A stretch of 11,320 nt of DNA, from NCBI GenBank assembly GCA_003134755.1, contig PLCK01000069.1, positions 1 through 11,320 on the forward strand. The letters are read 5' to 3'. The notes below the pieces were generated by a model, which saw only the letters and a list, made by a program, of their open reading frames with translations, had not been told where the DNA came from and searched no databases. The position numbers and the translations under genes are program-made. Shown here in pieces: positions 5,148-11,320 of the stretch. Within the stretch, counting starts at the first letter, position 1. The number at the start of each line of letters is the position of its first letter. The DNA is from Actinomycetota bacterium (GTDB lineage: Bacteria > Actinomycetota > Actinomycetes > Acidothermales > Acidothermaceae).

Positions 5148-6114
5148 TCCGCCCGCCTTGAGCGCGCGACGTCGACGCCCGGCCGCAGAAGTGGCCGGGC
5201 GAACGCGTGCCATGGCGACGGACATCTCGGTGACCGCATGGGGCGCCGAGGCTGATGAGCTCGAAGCCGCCATTGCGGCGGCCCTCGAGGTCTTTCATCA
5301 GGTCGAAGCCGAATGCACGCGCTTCGATCCCGCCAGCCCGTTGATGCAGGCGAATGCGAACAACGACAGGCCGATCGCGGTGCCTTCGTTGTGCTTCGCA
5401 GCGCTCACGGCGGCCGCACACGCATACGAGCGCACGGACGGCCGCTTCGATCCGCGCGTGCACGACGACCTGCGCCGTCTCGGCTACACCCGCAGCATGG
5501 GATTCGAAACAGGCCATGTCGAGGTCGACGACGCCGAGGTCGACGGCCGTGCTGACCTCGCGCCGTGGCGGCCGACATTCGACGCGCGTGAGAGCACGGT
5601 GCACCTCGACGGATCTCAGGTCGATCTCGGAGGCATCGGGAAGGGCCTAGCCGTCAGGTGGGCATCAGCAGTGTTGCGCCGGACCACCGCCGACTATCTC
5701 GTCGAGGCAGGCGGTGACTGTTATGCGGCCGGCTCCGCACCTGATGGCGGAGCATGGCGAGTCGGCGTCGAGGACCCGCTCGGCGCACCCGACCCGCTCC
5801 TTGTCCTCGAGGTGGCAGACCGCGCTGTCACGACGTCCTCCATTCGCATCCGACGGTGGACCGCGGGCGACCGGCCCGTACACCACCTGATCGATCCTCG
5901 CACCGGGCTGCCGGGCGGCATCGGCGTTCTTGCGGTGACGGTGGTCGGATCCGATCCAGCCGTCGCCGAGGTTGACGCGAAGGTGCTGTTCCTCGAAGGC
6001 AGCGATCGCATCGCCGCAGCGGCCACCGACATCGCCGCCTGCTGGGTCACCGAAGACGGCGAGCTGATGACGACACCGCACCTCGAGCGTTGCGTCATGT
6101 GGCGGCGGCAATGA
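5140..6114 (+). CDS. apbE: FAD:protein FMN transferase (ApbE family)
   Basis: Transfers FMN from FAD through a phosphoester bond to Thr/Ser of target flavoproteins, with Mg2+. 324 residues from the GTG at 5140, which overlaps the protein B stop by 8 bp (GTGGCTAG); an alternative start is the ATG at 5212. Family landmarks in order: RAMATDISVTAWG (23-35, usually RxMGT), RFDPASPLMQAN, TDGRFDPRV (99-107), VDLGGIGKGLAV (161-172), LVEAGGDCYAAG (187-198), WRVGVEDP, AVTTSS (229-234), HHLIDPRTGLPGG (248-260). In the usual C-terminal D-x3-T metal-site motif this protein has AEVDAKVLF, so both usual residues appear replaced. No signal peptide or lipobox is seen, so it probably acts in the cytosol. The frame extends upstream to 4600, but that is a shadow of protein B. 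No FMN-binding-domain substrate gene is present in the window. Confidence 0.92.
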   Translation: MASPPALSARRRRPAAEVAGRTRAMATDISVTAWGAEADELEAAIAAALEVFHQVEAECTRFDPASPLMQANANNDRPIAVPSLCFAALTAAAHAYERTDGRFDPRVHDDLRRLGYTRSMGFETGHVEVDDAEVDGRADLAPWRPTFDARESTVHLDGSQVDLGGIGKGLAVRWASAVLRRTTADYLVEAGGDCYAAGSAPDGGAWRVGVEDPLGAPDPLLVLEVADRAVTTSSIRIRRWTAGDRPVHHLIDPRTGLPGGIGVLAVTVVGSDPAVAEVDAKVLFLEGSDRIAAAATDIAACWVTEDGELMTTPHLERCVMWRRQ

Positions 6115-6866
6115 GCCAGCGAGCTACCCCAGCCGCAATGTCCGAGACAGCCTCCCGCCCGGGCCATCGCTTCGACTGGAACGTCGCCCTCATGGCGTTC
6201 GGCCTCAGCGTGCCGTGCGGCTACCTGGTCATGCGGCTGGCACTGCCCGCGGTCCACGACAGGTACTTTCCGTGGATCGTCGGCCGTGCCGCTGGATTGT
6301 CGGCGTACGCAGCGCTCGTGCTGCTCGTCGTTCTTGGTATGTGGCTGCGGCATCCGTGGCGCCAGCGGTTCATGTGGCCACACGCCGAAGGGCAGTTCCG
6401 TCTGCACGCCGCTCTGGGTGTCGCGGTCGTCGCGCTTGTCGGCGCACACATCGTGTCGCTCGTTCTCGACAAGTACGCGGGCGTCAGCTGGCTCGCGGTC
6501 GTCGTTCCGTTGAAAGCCACCTACCGGCCTGACGCCGTATCGGTGGGCGTCTTCGCGCTGTACGCCCTGCTCGCCGTGACGCTGACGGCACGGCTCGGCG
6601 GCCGCGCCGTCGGGCGGCAATGGCTGACCGTCCACCGGCTCGCGCTACCTGCACTCGCGCTTGCCTGGTTCCACGGCGTCTACGCCGGCACCGACACCGG
6701 CCGCATCCGCGCGTTCTACCTCCTCACGGGCGTGCTCGTCGTGGCTATGGCTGCGACCCGGGCCTTCGGCAGGGAGACCCGCCCACGCAGTCCGGCAGTA
6801 CCTGTGCCGGCGCCCAAGGCCGCGCCCGTGCGTCTTGCCGCGCACGCCAAACGGGGGGCACCGTGA
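6111..6866 (+). CDS. Ferric-reductase-like transmembrane haem b protein
   Basis: 251-residue membrane protein that should carry electrons across the cytoplasmic membrane through haem b. Six hydrophobic segments: about 23-46, 55-79, 98-120, 141-163, 171-192 and 198-218. Paired haem ligands are His99 and His113 in helix 3 and His175 and His188 in helix 5, the classic arrangement of ferric-reductase-like domains (NOX, FRE, YedZ/MsrQ). It has no FAD or NADPH domain, so electrons must come from other subunits; the NuoF-like protein and ferredoxin encoded next are obvious donors. The C-terminal 30 residues are a cationic Pro/Ala tail, presumably cytosolic. Its ATG overlaps the apbE stop (ATGA), and its own stop overlaps the next GTG (GTGA), so translation is probably coupled. 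Confidence 0.9.
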   Translation: MSQRATPAAMSETASRPGHRFDWNVALMAFGLSVPCGYLVMRLALPAVHDRYFPWIVGRAAGLSAYAALVLLVVLGMWLRHPWRQRFMWPHAEGQFRLHAALGVAVVALVGAHIVSLVLDKYAGVSWLAVVVPLKATYRPDAVSVGVFALYALLAVTLTARLGGRAVGRQWLTVHRLALPALALAWFHGVYAGTDTGRIRAFYLLTGVLVVAMAATRAFGRETRPRSPAVPVPAPKAAPVRLAAHAKRGAP

Positions 6867-8236
6867 CAGCCACCACGACGGCCGCACTCCGCTCGGCAGA
6901 GCAGGTCGTCGCGCCCGCTGACGGTTACGCCAGCGATGCGCTGGCAAGGCTGGGCGATCCGCACGCGCGCCTGCTCGCAGGTCCCGCCGAATTCGGTCAC
7001 GAGGAATTGGGTGCGCACGAGGTCCGGCTCGGAGCTCTCGAGCTGCCGTCATCGGCCGGCAGCAGGGCCGCGTTCGTCGACCTCATCTCGGCGGCCGGCA
7101 TCAACGGCCGCGGCGGCGGTGAGTTCCCACTCGCCACCAAGATGCGGGCCTCGATCGGCGCAGCCGGCGCGACCGGCCGGCCGGTTGTGGTAGTCAACGG
7201 CTCTGAGAGCGAACCGGCCAGCCGCAAGGACCGCGTGCTGCTCGAACGACGTCCGCACCTCGTCCTCGACGGAGCCTTGCTCGTCGCCGCTGCCGTCGGC
7301 GCGCCGCAGATCGTCATCTACCTGCACGCGTCGAGCATGACCACCCACGCTGCTATCAGCAGGGCTATCAGCGAGCGGCCGGCGGACGAGATCGCGCGGA
7401 TCCTCGTCACAACAAATGACGGCGGCTTCGTGGCCGGCGAATCGAGCGCCGTGGTGTCTGCGCTTTCGGGCGGCCGCGCGGCGCCCGTCCGACGCACGCA
7501 ACCGGCGGCGGCAAGCGGCATCCATGGCCGGCCGACTGTCGTCAGCAACGTCGAGACCCTCGCGCACGTCGCGTTGGCCGCCCGCTTCGGCGCGTCGTGG
7601 TACCGGTCGGCAGGCGGGACGCAGACTCCAGGCTCGACACTGCTCACGTTGGCGGGCGGCCTGACCGAACCGGGACTCGTCGTCGAGGTCACCGGCGCCG
7701 TCGATTTCGCCACCCTGCTGACCACCTTCGGCGAATTCGCCGGGCCGCCGCGGGCAATCCTGCTGGGCGGCTACGGCGGCAGATGGGTCAGCGGAGGTGC
7801 GGCGTGGAACGTGCCCATCGATCGCGGCCTGCTTCGCCGCGCCGGCGTGCCCCTCGGCTGCGGCCTGGTCGCACCGTTGCCTGCGTCGGCGTGTGGACTC
7901 GAGGTGACTGTCCGGCTATTGGACTACCTCGCTGACCAGAGTGCGGGACAATGCGGTTCGTGCCTGCTCGGCCTGCCACGGCTGGCGGCGCAGCTTCGTG
8001 ATGTCGTTGACGGCGTCGCGACGCGTGGTGAGGTTCGTCGCATCCTCGAACTCGCACAGGGCGTGTCAGGGCGCGGTGCATGTGCGCATCCGGACGGCGC
8101 GGTCACGCTGCTCGAGAGCGCGTTCGAGGTCTTCCGCGACGACGTACGAGCGCACGCCCGAGGCCGCCATTGCAGCGGCCGGGCGAGCGGCTGGTTCCCG
8201 CTCCCGGGTGACATGAACCTGACGGATCTGTCATGA
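6863..8236 (+). CDS. NuoF-like NAD(P)H-oxidising FMN/Fe-S protein
   Basis: 457 residues, related to the 51-kDa subunit of complex I (NuoF/HoxF type). FMN/NADH-site motifs: NGRGGGEFPLATKMR (81-95, usually GRGGAGFPTGLKW), VVNGSESEPASRKDRVLLE (110-128, usually NADESEPGTCKDR), FVAGESSAVVSAL (189-201, usually GEETAL), and HGRPTVVSNVETLA (221-234). The SLBB-like region follows, then a C-terminal Fe-S region AGQCGSCLLG with Cys364 and Cys367, and GRGACAHPDG with Cys407. In complex I the motif is SCGxCxPC; here the first Cys is Ala361. It is not in a nuo cluster; its neighbours are a haem membrane protein and a ferredoxin, so the likely task is to feed NAD(P)H electrons to them. The GTG start at 6863 has a G-rich ribosome site (GGGGGG) and a 4-bp overlap. 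Confidence 0.87.
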   Translation: MTATTTAALRSAEQVVAPADGYASDALARLGDPHARLLAGPAEFGHEELGAHEVRLGALELPSSAGSRAAFVDLISAAGINGRGGGEFPLATKMRASIGAAGATGRPVVVVNGSESEPASRKDRVLLERRPHLVLDGALLVAAAVGAPQIVIYLHASSMTTHAAISRAISERPADEIARILVTTNDGGFVAGESSAVVSALSGGRAAPVRRTQPAAASGIHGRPTVVSNVETLAHVALAARFGASWYRSAGGTQTPGSTLLTLAGGLTEPGLVVEVTGAVDFATLLTTFGEFAGPPRAILLGGYGGRWVSGGAAWNVPIDRGLLRRAGVPLGCGLVAPLPASACGLEVTVRLLDYLADQSAGQCGSCLLGLPRLAAQLRDVVDGVATRGEVRRILELAQGVSGRGACAHPDGAVTLLESAFEVFRDDVRAHARGRHCSGRASGWFPLPGDMNLTDLS

Positions 8237-8568
8237 GCGACCACGTCGGGCGGCTCGTCGTCGACGCCGCGAAGTGCGACGGCCACGGCATCTGCGTACT
8301 GCGCTGCCCTGATCTCCTGACGCTTGACGCCTGGGGATTTGTCGGTATAGAGACCGACGAGCCTGTGACTGGGCGTGATCTTCGGCGGGCCCGCAGTGCG
8401 GCCGCAGCCTGCCCCGAGCGGGCGCTTTCGGTCGTCAGCGTTGACATCAAAGCTGGCCTCCGCATCCTGCCTAGCGCACACTCGTCGATGTGGCAGACCT
8501 CCGTGAACCACCCCGAAGGGGCGGACCCCCAGGAGATCGGGCACGCAACCGGCGGGCCGCGTCCATGA
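8233..8568 (+). CDS. Small ferredoxin, [3Fe-4S]/[4Fe-4S] P450-type
   Basis: 111 residues, soluble electron carrier. The cluster motif is KCDGHGICVLRCPDL with Cys15, His18, Cys21 and Cys25, and AAACPERAL with Cys60-Pro61. This is the C-x2-H-x2-C...CP form of actinobacterial ferredoxins: Cys15, Cys21 and Cys60 are the fixed ligands, and His sits where a 4Fe ferredoxin has its second Cys. Cys25 is an extra Cys at a position often Ala in relatives. Residues 75-111 are an unmatched Gly/Pro-rich tail. Overlaps its neighbours by 4 bp on both sides. It most likely shuttles electrons between the NuoF-like protein and the haem membrane protein. Confidence 0.9.
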   Translation: MSDHVGRLVVDAAKCDGHGICVLRCPDLLTLDAWGFVGIETDEPVTGRDLRRARSAAAACPERALSVVSVDIKAGLRILPSAHSSMWQTSVNHPEGADPQEIGHATGGPRP

Positions 8569-9158
8569 CGAATCCCGCCCCGCGGACCTGGCTCGCTCCG
8601 GTCGCAGGGATCTGCGGGGTGGTCCTGGCCGTCATCGCCGTGGCGATCGCGACCCAGCCGCACCTCCATGTCAGCATGCCGACCGCAGTCGAGATTGCAG
8701 GCGGCCACACCCCAGCCGCAGGGGGTGACGAGTCCGGCTCGCCACGCCTCACGCTCGTCTACCCTAGGCGCAGCGTCGACGTCCTTGACGAGCCCGACGC
8801 CGATGACGCGACCACCGGATCAACCTCGGCCAGCGCGCAGACCGATGACGCGACGTCGAGCCCGCGTCCGACACCGCTGGCGCGACCGTTCCCGCACCGG
8901 AGCGACGACGGCTCCGCAGCGCAGCCCACCGGCCTCAGCGACTACCCGAGCCCCACGCCGTCCCTGACCGGAACGCGATCGGGTTCTGGAGAGCCGCCCG
9001 ACGACGGCGGCTGGGTGCCGAGCACGAGCACGTCGCCATCACCTTCGCGCAGCCCATCCCCGTCATGGCATCCGTCCCACAGCCCGACGGGGAGTTGGAC
9101 GCGAACTCCGACACCGAGTACGAGCCCGAGTCAAAGCGCGACCCGCAGCGATGAGTGA
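8565..9158 (+). CDS. Protein C: single-helix anchored protein with Ser/Pro/Thr-rich outer domain
   Basis: 197 residues, not recognised. One membrane segment at about 9-32 (WLAPVAGICGVVLAVIAVAI) with a short cytosolic N-terminus, then about 165 residues outside that are Ser/Pro/Thr/Asp-rich and probably disordered, with many SPSPS-like repeats near the end. Contains DDATTGSTS in the outer part; DATTGST resembles the ApbE acceptor pattern D-x-x-(S/T)-G-A-(T/S) but with Ser for Ala. The ATG at 8565 overlaps the ferredoxin stop by 4 bp; an open frame from 8490 is an extension over the ferredoxin gene. It is six bases before the histidine kinase gene. The role is unknown; wall-spanning spacer, flavin carrier or sensor partner are possible. 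Confidence 0.75.
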   Translation: MTNPAPRTWLAPVAGICGVVLAVIAVAIATQPHLHVSMPTAVEIAGGHTPAAGGDESGSPRLTLVYPRRSVDVLDEPDADDATTGSTSASAQTDDATSSPRPTPLARPFPHRSDDGSAAQPTGLSDYPSPTPSLTGTRSGSGEPPDDGGWVPSTSTSPSPSRSPSPSWHPSHSPTGSWTRTPTPSTSPSQSATRSDE

Positions 9159-9164
9159 GCCGCT

Positions 9165-10733
9165 GTGAAAACCAGCGGAGCACGGCACGCAGCTGACCTT
9201 CGACTCGTACGCTCAACCGCATCTGTTCAAGCCGGTCCGATCAGCCGGGATGGCGAACCGCCGAATGCCATCCCTCGTCAGCCGACCTTTCCGCGGGTGC
9301 GCTCGCCGCGGCAGCGCCCGAGACGGCATCGCCTGCTCGGTTCGGCTGCGCGGCTCGCGGCATTCCATGCGCTGATCCTGATCGTGGTGCTCGGCGCGGT
9401 GGTCGCGGTGCTGGTCCATCAGTTCACCACGAGCTACCAGGCCCTCGCCGCACAAAGTCTGGGCAGTGAGCTGCGTGCATATTCCGCCTCCGCCTCGGCC
9501 GACGCTTCCGGGAATCTGGAGAACTTCACCGTCGGATACCTGCAGGCGCGGGCGTTGCCGGCGGGCACCGTTCTCGTCGTCGACCTCCCCGGCAACCACA
9601 TCGTCGCCACGCCAGGTGCCAGCGAGCTTCTCAAGGAGGCGCGCGTCTCGTCATTGCTCGCGAAGCCGCCCACGCGGGCGTGGTCCAAGGAGATCCGTAT
9701 CGCAGGCGTGCCGACCGAGGTGCTTGCCGCGCCGCTGCTCGTCGACGGGAGGCAAACCGGCGCATTCCTGGCAACGAGTGACCTCAGTGCAAGCGTCGCG
9801 CAACGCTCCCGCGTCCTGAAGTTGTCGTTGGCCGAAGCCGGTATCGCGTTGTTGGCCGGGGTCGCTGGCGCCTACCTCCTGTTGCGCAGGCTCTTGCGCA
9901 CTGTCGGCCGGATCACGACGGCTGCCGAACAGATCGGCACCGGCGCTCTCGATCGGCGACTCGGTGATCAGGGAATCGACGACGAGGTCGGGCAGCTGGC
10001 GTCGACGTTCGATTCGATGCTCGGACGCATCGATACCGCGATGACCGCCCAACGCCGCCTGCTCTCGGACATCTCCCATCAATTGCGGACGCCGCTGACC
10101 GTCGCCCGCGGGCATCTAGAGGTGCTGCACCACACCGGCGAGATCGCCGACCCCGACGCCGTCACAGAAACCGTCGTGCTCGTGCTCGACGAGCTCGACC
10201 ACATGCGTTCGTTGGTCGAGCGGCTGCTGCTGCTCGGCCGGGCGATGGAACCGGACTTCCTGTCCCCCGACCTGATCGACGCGCGTTCGTTCCTCGCCGA
10301 TCTCTACACGGCCTGCCAAGTGCTCGCGCCGCGACGATGGGCGCTGACCGCCGTCCCCGACGTCGTGGTCTGCGCGGATGCGTCGAAGCTGCGCGGAGCG
10401 CTCCTGAACCTCATCGACAATGCGGTCCGGGTCACTGACGCCGACGACGCCATCAAGATCGGGTGCATGCTCGACATCGACGCAGGCTCGTTTGCCATCA
10501 GCGTCGAGGACTCTGGCCCCGGCATTCCCGCGCCGCAGCGCGAGGCCGTACTCGCCCGATTCGCCAGGCCCGGCGCACGCGACCAGGACGGCACCGGGCT
10601 TGGTCTCGCGATCGTGCGCGCAGTGGCTGAGGCGCATGGCGGTCACGTCGACGTGGGAGAGTCGAACCTCGGCGGTGCTCGTATCGCCATCGTGTTGCCG
10701 GCCGAGCTCGTCCGAACTGTCGAGGAGACCTGA
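9165..10733 (+). CDS. Membrane sensor histidine kinase with HAMP domain
   Basis: 522 residues. Basic N-terminus (1-64), membrane helix about 65-86, extracytoplasmic sensor of about 130 residues (87-220), second helix about 222-241, HAMP linker 242-295, HisKA with phospho-acceptor His305 in SDISHQLRTPLT, and an HATPase domain with N box LLNLIDNAV (413-421), G1 box EDSGPGIP (448-455) and G2 box GTGLGLAIV (476-484). All catalytic boxes are intact. The GTG start lies 6 bp after the protein C stop; I see no clear Shine-Dalgarno, so coupled translation is likely, and the true start could be further in. Cognate partner is the response regulator 3 bp downstream. The signal is unknown; linkage to redox genes suggests it senses electron-acceptor or envelope redox state. 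Confidence 0.93.
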   Translation: MKTSGARHAADLRLVRSTASVQAGPISRDGEPPNAIPRQPTFPRVRSPRQRPRRHRLLGSAARLAAFHALILIVVLGAVVAVLVHQFTTSYQALAAQSLGSELRAYSASASADASGNLENFTVGYLQARALPAGTVLVVDLPGNHIVATPGASELLKEARVSSLLAKPPTRAWSKEIRIAGVPTEVLAAPLLVDGRQTGAFLATSDLSASVAQRSRVLKLSLAEAGIALLAGVAGAYLLLRRLLRTVGRITTAAEQIGTGALDRRLGDQGIDDEVGQLASTFDSMLGRIDTAMTAQRRLLSDISHQLRTPLTVARGHLEVLHHTGEIADPDAVTETVVLVLDELDHMRSLVERLLLLGRAMEPDFLSPDLIDARSFLADLYTACQVLAPRRWALTAVPDVVVCADASKLRGALLNLIDNAVRVTDADDAIKIGCMLDIDAGSFAISVEDSGPGIPAPQREAVLARFARPGARDQDGTGLGLAIVRAVAEAHGGHVDVGESNLGGARIAIVLPAELVRTVEET

Positions 10734-10736
10734 CGC

Positions 10737-11320
10737 GTGCACGTTCTGATAGTCGAGGACGACCCGCGAATCGCCTCATTCCTCGACAAAGGCCTGCGCG
10801 CCGAGGGTTACGTCACGACGGTTGCGACCAATGCCGTCGAAGCGAACGCGTACTCCGAAGCGCTCGAGGGCGATTTGAGCCTGGTGCTGCTCGATCTCGG
10901 CTTGCCCGACGGTTCGGGCGACAGCGTCCTTCAACGACTGCGACAACGCCGCTCCGACGTGTCCATCATCATCCTGACCGCGCGCACGGACGTGAGCGAC
11001 AAGGTGCGCGGCCTCGACCTCGGCGCCAACGACTACGTCACCAAGCCCTTCGTGTTCGAGGAGCTGCTCGCACGCATCCGGGCCGCGCTGCGAACATCGG
11101 CGCAGCCGACCACGACGGAGTTCGTCGTCCTTGACCTGCGGCTCGACCTCTTGACGAAGGTCGCCTGGCGCGCCGGCCAGCGGATCGAGCTCGCCCCCAG
11201 GGAATGGGCACTGCTCGAGCTCTTCATGCGCAATCCGACCCATATCCTCAGCCGGACGCGGATTCTCAATCAGGTATGGGAATACGGCTTCGACGCCGGG
11301 AGCAACGTCGTCGACGTCTA
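10737..11320 (+). CDS. OmpR/PhoB-family response regulator (3' end outside window)
   Basis: 194 complete codons are visible. Receiver domain: acidic pocket Glu7-Asp8-Asp9, phospho-acceptor Asp53 in LLDLGLPDG, Thr81 in LTART, Lys103 in VTKPF. From about residue 125 the winged-helix DNA-binding domain begins (LAPREWALLELFMRNP, then LSRTRILNQVWEYGFDAGSNVVDVY), and the sequence ends within it. The GTG at 10737 begins MHVLIVEDDP once read as Met and has GAGGAG nine bases upstream. Last visible gene of the operon; it is phosphorylated by the kinase encoded before it and presumably regulates this operon. Confidence 0.94.
   Translation, partial: MHVLIVEDDPRIASFLDKGLRAEGYVTTVATNAVEANAYSEALEGDLSLVLLDLGLPDGSGDSVLQRLRQRRSDVSIIILTARTDVSDKVRGLDLGANDYVTKPFVFEELLARIRAALRTSAQPTTTEFVVLDLRLDLLTKVAWRAGQRIELAPREWALLELFMRNPTHILSRTRILNQVWEYGFDAGSNVVDV

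Noticed and set aside
6863..8236. Genuine complex I subunit NuoF
   Set aside because: No nuo neighbours, one cluster Cys replaced by Ala, and context of a haem membrane protein, ApbE and ferredoxin; NuoF-like is the safer name.

Overview
The window is high-GC DNA from an actinobacterium. The fumarase C-terminus and the cis-prenyltransferase both resemble the Mycobacterium tuberculosis proteins Rv1098c and Rv1086 as I recall them. The secreted transglycosylase-like protein and the many GTG starts and ATGA/GTGA gene overlaps fit the same phylum. I cannot name the genus; Mycobacteriales or a relative is a reasonable guess. I see no tRNA, rRNA, CRISPR array, insertion sequence or phage gene.

Left part (1-3666), housekeeping and envelope genes. 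The 3' part of a class II fumarase gene (+) converges on a secreted lytic-transglycosylase-like gene (-), and two hairpins lie between them as a two-way terminator. The transglycosylase gene has a long upstream region. It holds a CRP/GlxR-type site, four successive hairpins, the last a good intrinsic terminator about 70 bases before the start codon, and further upstream two 18-bp palindromic operators exactly 20 bp apart with no gene that clearly belongs to them. Next come a short-chain-type cis-prenyltransferase (-) and a conserved protein with a ribbon-helix-helix-like C-terminus (-). The latter appears to be leaderless, and its -10 region lies in a perfect tandem 8-bp repeat.

Right part (3887-11320), one tightly packed operon of nine genes on the + strand, still open at the window edge. 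Order: two small membrane-anchored proteins with coiled-coil and low-complexity tails (A, B), an ApbE-type FAD:protein FMN transferase, a six-helix ferric-reductase-like haem membrane protein, a NuoF-like FMN/Fe-S protein, a small P450-type ferredoxin, a third membrane-anchored Ser/Pro/Thr-rich protein (C), a sensor histidine kinase and an OmpR-family response regulator (cut by the window end). Neighbours overlap by 8, 8, 4, 4, 4 and 4 bp and the last two gaps are 6 and 3 bp.

The likely logic is a transmembrane electron-transfer chain. NAD(P)H would be oxidised by the NuoF-like protein and electrons passed through the ferredoxin to membrane haem b and then to an acceptor outside the cytoplasm, under control of the two-component system. 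ApbE implies a covalently flavinylated partner, but no FMN-binding domain is encoded here. The best local candidates are the three unrecognised anchored proteins. Protein B has a Tat-like signal and ends in an SGAS motif that resembles the ApbE acceptor site. That possibility is the most interesting one in the window, and it is inference.
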